Assembly (NCBI GenBank): GCA_937925525.1
Contig: CALALS010000295.1
Span: forward strand, 1-26,115
Direction of reading: 5' to 3'
Source: an uncultured Flavobacteriales bacterium
Lineage (GTDB): Bacteria; Bacteroidota; Bacteroidia; Flavobacteriales_E; Vicingaceae
Length of the DNA: 26,115 nt
The position numbers and the translations under genes are program-made. The notes beneath the pieces are model-generated. The model was not told the DNA's origin and did not search any database. It was given only the letters and a program-made list of their open reading frames with translations. Position 1 is the stretch's first letter, and every line of letters starts with the position of its first letter. This document shows positions 21,565 to 26,115 of this stretch, in pieces.

Positions 21565-24500
21565 TTAAAATTTAATTCCAACGACTAATACGTCATCAAT
21601 CTGCTCAAGGTTACCCATCCACTGCACTAAATTCTGTTTTAACTGATTATATTGACTTTGCATTGGCTCATCTTGAACTTCTATCAAGAGATCTCTTAGT
21701 TTTTTGGCCATAAACTTCTTTCCTTTTGGCCCACCAAACTGATCGACATAACCATCAGAAAATATGTAAACCGAATCTCCTTTCTGAATTTCAATTTCTT
21801 TAGTGGTAAACTCTTTATTTTCCATGTGACGTCCGCCACCAATCGGATACTTATCACCATCAAAGGTATTTAACTCTCCCGAACGCACATGATAAAGAGG
21901 CCTAAACGCTCCGGAAAAATATAGCTTAGAAGTATTTTCGTTATATACACAAAGCGCTAAATCCATTCCATCTGTGGTATCTAAAGAACTTCCTGAAACC
22001 TGTTTTAATGAGTTACGCACCAACTCATCCAGTGCTTTTAATATTTCATCAGCCTGAGTAATTCCCTTTTCAAACACAATTTGATTTAATAAATTATGCC
22101 CAATCATACTCATTAATGCACCGGGAACACCATGACCGGTACAGTCAACGGCTGCAATAATTTTAAATTCATCTTTAACTCCAAACCAGTAGAAATCACC
22201 ACTAACAATGTCTTTAGGTTCATATAATATAAATGAGTTAGGAAAACTTTTTTGAATTAAATCCATTGGTGGAAGAATCGCCTCTTGAATTCTTTTAGCA
22301 TATTGAATGGAACTAATTATTTCATTGTTCTTTTCATTCAATTCTCTTGTTCGCTCTCGTACTTTTTTCTCTAAAACAATTTTCTCTTTTTTAATTTGAT
22401 TTGTTCGAACTCTAACAAACAAAAAGACACTTATAATAGTAAGAATAATACATATAGCATAAAACCACTTTGTTTTATAAAATGGAGGGATTACCGTAAT
22501 TTTAATTGCTATTCCTTCCTCATTCCAATACCCATCATTATTAGAAGCTCGAATTCTTAACACATAATCACCACCCGGTAAGTTATTGTAGCTTGCGTAC
22601 CTTCTATTAGTTGGCGCTCTCCACTCATCCTCCAACCCTTCTAATTTCCATGAATACATATTTTTAGAAGGCTGTTCAAAATCTAATGCAACAAACTCAA
22701 AACTGAAGAATCTATCCTTATATGTAAGTTCAATGTTATTTTTAAAAGTAATATTACTATCTAGCTCTACTTCCTTATCAAATAATTTAAAAGAAGTAAG
22801 ACATATGTTAGGCTTTATTTTATTTGCTTTTATGTTTTTAGGGTAGAATGCATTAAACCCATTAATACCTCCAAAAAACAACTGACCTGACTTGCTTTTA
22901 AAATATGCGCCCTGATTAAATTCATTAGATTGGATTCCATCTTGCTCTAGGTAAGTTTTTATGTCTGTAACACCATTTTTATCTTGTGGTGGTTTTATCT
23001 TTAAAAGTCCTTTATTGGTTGTTAACCACAAATAACCTTCGTCATCTTCCAGAATACCATAAATATAATCACTTGAAAGACCATCATTTTGTAAGTAATA
23101 AGTGATTTTTCCTGTTACAAGGTTTATTTTATTAAGTCCTTGCGCAGTACCTATCCACAAATTCTTTTGCTTGTCTTTATGAAAGCAAAATGCATAATTA
23201 TTGGAAATAGATTCCTTACCTTCCTCAGCCACATAATTCGTAAACTTCTGGGTTGATTTATCAAAACAAGAAACACCTTTGGTGGTAGCTATCCATAACT
23301 TATTAAATTCTTTGTCATAATACAGCGCATTAATAAAGTTGTGAACCAATCCGTCTTCTTTGTAATAATTGGTAAATACTTTCTTTTTCTTATCAAATGA
23401 GTTCAAACCTCTAAGTGTTCCAATCCAAATAAGACCATCACTATCTTGAGTTATATCCAACACATCGTTTTGAGAAATGGATGTCCCGTTAATTTTATTT
23501 TGTGCTTCAAAAGGAGTGGAAAATGTATTTGTTTTAGGGTTATAATAATTTATACCTGCACCATTTGAACCTATCCACAATAAGTTTTCATCATCAATAT
23601 ATAAAGAAAGTATTCTATCGTGAAGTTTATTGACTGCAAAAGGAAAGCTGGTACATTCGTTAGTTTTAGAATCAAACTTAACCAAACCGTGTCCACCAAA
23701 AGTACCAATCCATAATTCATGATTATCCGACTCTTCTAAAGCCATTATCATATTATGATCTAAACATCCGTTAGCAAAATTTGCACTTGTAAAATGATTA
23801 AACTGATTATTAGAAAGCCTTTTAAATATAGACACTCCACCACCGTTGGTTCCAATCCAGATAATTCCTGATGACGATTTATAAACGCATGAAAGATTAT
23901 TCTCTGAAAGGCTAAACTCATTACAATCTGAATAAGAATAACGAATAAACTGATCCTCCCAACCTTGCTTTAACACTGACAATCTGTTTGAGGTAGTTAC
24001 CCATAATGAACCAATATCAGGCTCCACAAATCCTGACACCACATCATGACTTAATGAATTTGGATTAACATCTGATTGGAAATAACGATGTAGTATTTTT
24101 CGGTTTTCTAAATCATACTCAACATAACCTGCACCATTTGTACCGATTAAAAGTGTACCATAAGTAGTAAAGTAAAACGTTTTAATCTTGTTTCGGTAAG
24201 GATTGAATTTTGTTTCCTTAAACTCAGGAAATGTAATGTTGTCTAACTTTTTTGTTTCGGTATTGTAAATATAAAAACCATTGCCGTTAGTACCTATAAG
24301 CATAGTATGTTTACCGTCAAACTCAAGTGTTGTTATTTCCTCTTCTAATTTAAGTGTATTATTGTCAGTTGTCTTAAGGTTAAAAACATTTGAATTAAGC
24401 TTATCAAAAAAAGCTAACCCCTGTTTAGTGCCAATCCAAACTACTCCATTATCATCTTGAGAAACTGAAGTAATTTGTTCACTTATTAAACCATTCTTAA

Positions 24501-24858
24501 GACCTATTCTCTTAAACTTTGAGGTATATTTATTGTAAATGTTAATACCTCCGGATGTACCTACCCATAAATCTCCGTCTTTATCTAAAAATAGTGATTG
24601 AATGTTATTCTCAGAAAGCGTTGTAGAATCTAAGGGGTTATTTCTAAAAACTTTTATTTCGTAACCATTATATCGATTTAGACCATCTTGAGTACCAAAC
24701 CACATAAAACCTTCTTCATCTTCTATAATGGCATGAACAGTACTCTGAGAAAGTCCGTCTTCATTAGTTATTCTAGAAAATTTAAGTTCTTGAGAATAAG
24801 AAACAGCAGCAAATAACAGGAATAATAATGAGAGGCTATTTCTGACTAATTTCGGCAA
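21565..24858 (-). CDS. Propeller-sensor PP2C phosphatase (SiaA-like, SpoIIE domain)
   Basis: The 1,097-residue membrane protein begins with a signal peptide ending near SYSQ. Two seven-bladed beta-propellers of two-component-regulator type follow, with repeated LWIGT..GL(N) motifs up to about residue 690. A Y_Y_Y domain (about 735-795), one transmembrane helix (about 795-817) and a short coiled coil (KKVRERTRELNEKN) come next. The cytoplasmic PP2C/SpoIIE phosphatase (about 850-1097) has metal-binding D888 (SGDFYW), D905 (AVDCTGHG), D1035 (FSDGY) and D1088. It should sense an extracellular ligand and dephosphorylate the SiaC-like protein. The start is a TTG; the first ATG would delete the signal peptide and first blade. 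Confidence 0.93.
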   Translation of the reverse strand: MPKLVRNSLSLLFLLFAAVSYSQELKFSRITNEDGLSQSTVHAIIEDEEGFMWFGTQDGLNRYNGYEIKVFRNNPLDSTTLSENNIQSLFLDKDGDLWVGTSGGINIYNKYTSKFKRIGLKNGLISEQITSVSQDDNGVVWIGTKQGLAFFDKLNSNVFNLKTTDNNTLKLEEEITTLEFDGKHTMLIGTNGNGFYIYNTETKKLDNITFPEFKETKFNPYRNKIKTFYFTTYGTLLIGTNGAGYVEYDLENRKILHRYFQSDVNPNSLSHDVVSGFVEPDIGSLWVTTSNRLSVLKQGWEDQFIRYSYSDCNEFSLSENNLSCVYKSSSGIIWIGTNGGGVSIFKRLSNNQFNHFTSANFANGCLDHNMIMALEESDNHELWIGTFGGHGLVKFDSKTNECTSFPFAVNKLHDRILSLYIDDENLLWIGSNGAGINYYNPKTNTFSTPFEAQNKINGTSISQNDVLDITQDSDGLIWIGTLRGLNSFDKKKKVFTNYYKEDGLVHNFINALYYDKEFNKLWIATTKGVSCFDKSTQKFTNYVAEEGKESISNNYAFCFHKDKQKNLWIGTAQGLNKINLVTGKITYYLQNDGLSSDYIYGILEDDEGYLWLTTNKGLLKIKPPQDKNGVTDIKTYLEQDGIQSNEFNQGAYFKSKSGQLFFGGINGFNAFYPKNIKANKIKPNICLTSFKLFDKEVELDSNITFKNNIELTYKDRFFSFEFVALDFEQPSKNMYSWKLEGLEDEWRAPTNRRYASYNNLPGGDYVLRIRASNNDGYWNEEGIAIKITVIPPFYKTKWFYAICIILTIISVFLFVRVRTNQIKKEKIVLEKKVRERTRELNEKNNEIISSIQYAKRIQEAILPPMDLIQKSFPNSFILYEPKDIVSGDFYWFGVKDEFKIIAAVDCTGHGVPGALMSMIGHNLLNQIVFEKGITQADEILKALDELVRNSLKQVSGSSLDTTDGMDLALCVYNENTSKLYFSGAFRPLYHVRSGELNTFDGDKYPIGGGRHMENKEFTTKEIEIQKGDSVYIFSDGYVDQFGGPKGKKFMAKKLRDLLIEVQDEPMQSQYNQLKQNLVQWMGNLEQIDDVLVVGIKF

Positions 24859-24910
24859 TGGTTTAAAGTTTGCGTAAATGTAAAGATTTTTAGCATATCT
24901 CTTAACTTTT

Positions 24911-24918
24911 TAGCTTTG
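24911..24918 (+). promoter_or_regulatory. -7 box TAGCTTTG for the methyltransferase gene
   Basis: Exact TAnnTTTG match, 6 bp before the ATG, so the leader would be very short or absent. The -33 position holds only a T-run (about 24887-24891). It lies in a 66-bp divergent region shared with the phosphatase gene. Confidence 0.45.
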
Positions 24919-24924
24919 CAGTAA

Positions 24925-25653
24925 ATGAGCACAAAAAAGTGGTTTGAAAGCTGGTTCGATTCTCCTTACTATCATATTCTTTATAAGAATAGAGGTTTAA
25001 AAGAGGCAGAAGACTTTATTACTACCATATCTAATAAACTATTTCTTAAAAAAGATAATTTACTTGACGTTTGCTGCGGAAAAGGTAGGCATGCCTACAC
25101 TTTTAATAAATTGGGGTTTGAAGTAGATGCGTTTGATTTATCACCCCAAAGCATAGCTCAGGCAAAAGAGCTTGAAAACAACACTCTTCGCTTTTTTGTG
25201 CATGACATGCGAAAGACTTTTAAAGAAAATCATTACCAGTATGTAGTAAACATGTTTACCAGCTTTGGATATTTTGAAAATGAAAACGACAATAAAAATG
25301 CACTTAAAAGCATCATTGCTAACCTGAAGCCCTGTGGCTATTTCTTGATGGACTACCTAAACGCCAGCTATGTAAAGCAAAATTTAGTTAACCAAGAAAC
25401 TAAACAATTAAACGGGATAAGCTTCAACATCAACCGAAGAATTGAAAATAACTGCGTGATAAAAACCATTGAGTTTGAAGATAAAGGCGAAAAATATCTG
25501 TTTGAAGAGAAAGTAAACCTAATTGATGCAAACACCTTAACTACTTGGATAGAAGAAAACAAACTTACTGTTTTAAACACCTTTGGAGATTATGAATTAA
25601 ACCCATTTGATACTGATAATTCAAAAAGATTAATCATCTTCGCGCAAAAATAA
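24925..25653 (+). CDS. Class I SAM-dependent methyltransferase
   Basis: The 242-residue soluble protein has methyltransferase motif I in LLDVCCGKGRHAYTFNKLGF (about residues 47-66), acidic D74 binding the ribose in VDAFDLSP, motif IV-like YVVNMFTSFGYF (about 106-117) and motif post-III PCGYFLMDYLNASYV. The N-terminal WFDSPYYHILYKNRGLKEAEDFI is typical of a Bacteroidota group of small-molecule methyltransferases. The substrate cannot be predicted. It is followed after 2 bp by the ZIP transporter gene, so the two are one operon, divergent from the Sia-like operon. Confidence 0.88.
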   Translation: MSTKKWFESWFDSPYYHILYKNRGLKEAEDFITTISNKLFLKKDNLLDVCCGKGRHAYTFNKLGFEVDAFDLSPQSIAQAKELENNTLRFFVHDMRKTFKENHYQYVVNMFTSFGYFENENDNKNALKSIIANLKPCGYFLMDYLNASYVKQNLVNQETKQLNGISFNINRRIENNCVIKTIEFEDKGEKYLFEEKVNLIDANTLTTWIEENKLTVLNTFGDYELNPFDTDNSKRLIIFAQK

Positions 25654-25655
25654 GT

Positions 25656-26115
25656 ATGCACACATCCGGCTTAGATATTTTTTTACTATTTATTTTACCA
25701 TTTGCCGGTGGTATAGCCACTTACTTTTACTACCAAAAGAAAAAATTCAATCTTAAAAACATTTTAGCTTTTAGCGGTGCTTTTTTGCTAGCCATTTGTT
25801 TGCTGCACCTACTCCCTGAAATATTTAAGGCAGAAGAAAGCTATACCGGTTATTTTGTTTTGTTAGGTTTTATTATTCAGTTGGTATTAGAGTATTTCTC
25901 CAGAGGAATAGAACATGGGCATATCCACACGCATGGAGACCATCATGGCATTGAAACAACACTTTTCTTAAGTTTATTTATTCACTCCTTAATAGAAGGA
26001 GCCGCATTAATCTCTCATCAACATGAAGGCGAAGCACACAGTAACTCTCTTTTATTAGGAATTATCATTCATAAAATACCTATTGCCGTTGTATTGGCTA
26101 TGCTACTTTCTTCCA
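25656..26115 (+). CDS. ZIP-family metal transporter (partial)
   Basis: The ATG at 25656 opens a frame that runs off the window after 153 codons. The visible membrane helices carry ZIP signatures: HLLPEIF in the second or third helix (residues about 51-57), and the metal-site helices FIHSLIEGAAL (H-x3-EG) and IIIHKIPIAVV. A histidine-rich loop, EHGHIHTHGDHHG, lies between as in most ZIP proteins. It should import zinc, iron or manganese into the cytoplasm. It begins 2 bp after the methyltransferase stop. The C-terminus, including the last helices, is missing only because of the window edge. Confidence 0.9.
   Translation, partial: MHTSGLDIFLLFILPFAGGIATYFYYQKKKFNLKNILAFSGAFLLAICLLHLLPEIFKAEESYTGYFVLLGFIIQLVLEYFSRGIEHGHIHTHGDHHGIETTLFLSLFIHSLIEGAALISHQHEGEAHSNSLLLGIIIHKIPIAVVLAMLLSS

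Noticed and set aside
25368..25580. 70-codon minus-strand ORF inside the methyltransferase gene
   Set aside because: A complete methyltransferase with its motifs is read on the other strand; this is its shadow.

Overview
The window is AT-rich DNA from a member of the Bacteroidota. The signs are TAnnTTTG-type -7 promoter elements without Shine-Dalgarno sequences, a DUF3987 mobilisable-element module, a sensor of the two-component-propeller type fused to a PP2C phosphatase, a zeaxanthin-type carotenoid operon, and RskA-type anti-sigma and YtxH/CsbD stress proteins. By eye, the first ~4.7 kb is clearly richer in G+C than the rest. No tRNA, rRNA, CRISPR array or intact insertion sequence is seen.

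Region 1 (1-~4,900, all minus strand) looks like part of an integrated mobilisable element. In transcription order it has a 370-aa protein of unknown function, an excisionase-like HTH protein, a small unknown protein, a DUF3987 ATPase, a striking 63-bp array of 9-bp repeats (three forward, three inverted), a Cys-less relative of a zinc ribbon, a small membrane protein, and a true zinc-ribbon/coiled-coil protein cut by the window edge. Integrase and relaxase are not in view. The junction with the chromosome probably lies in 4,658-5,160, which holds several hairpins and one 31-codon ORF.

Region 2 (5,161-13,278) is an envelope and general stress island: an operon of four small genes (lmo0937-like, YtxH, holin-like, unknown), a receiver plus NtrC-type sigma-54 activator operon, a divergent receiver-PAS-histidine kinase, an Sll1863-like lipoprotein, a 45-aa basic protein, CsbD, an MscS channel and an AI-2E-family permease. 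Three of these transcription units carry GGCAT-N-RTMTT 28-53 bp before the start codon and AATGTG-type sites about 70-120 bp further upstream. This is the geometry of a sigma-54 promoter with an NtrC-type enhancer, although the -12 half is not canonical. I infer a local regulon run by the three two-component proteins.

Region 3 (13,275-19,622, minus strand) is one tightly packed run: MerR/B12-binding (CarH-like) regulator, ECF sigma factor, crtI, crtB, crtZ, fused lycopene cyclase, second ECF sigma factor and RskA-like anti-sigma factor. It should make zeaxanthin from GGPP under light or oxidative control. Between the CarH-like gene and the first sigma gene lies a 39-bp-period tandem pair of TGTTTAA-N16-TTAAACA palindromes, the likely operator.

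Region 4 (19,703-24,858, minus strand) is a SiaABC-like partner-switching module: a 1,097-aa propeller/Y_Y_Y/SpoIIE phosphatase, a lipoprotein, a SiaB-like kinase and a SiaC-like phosphoprotein with its Thr at position 68, closed by a strong terminator. No SiaD diguanylate cyclase is present. Region 5 (24,925-end, plus strand) is a SAM methyltransferase followed closely by a ZIP metal transporter that runs off the window.
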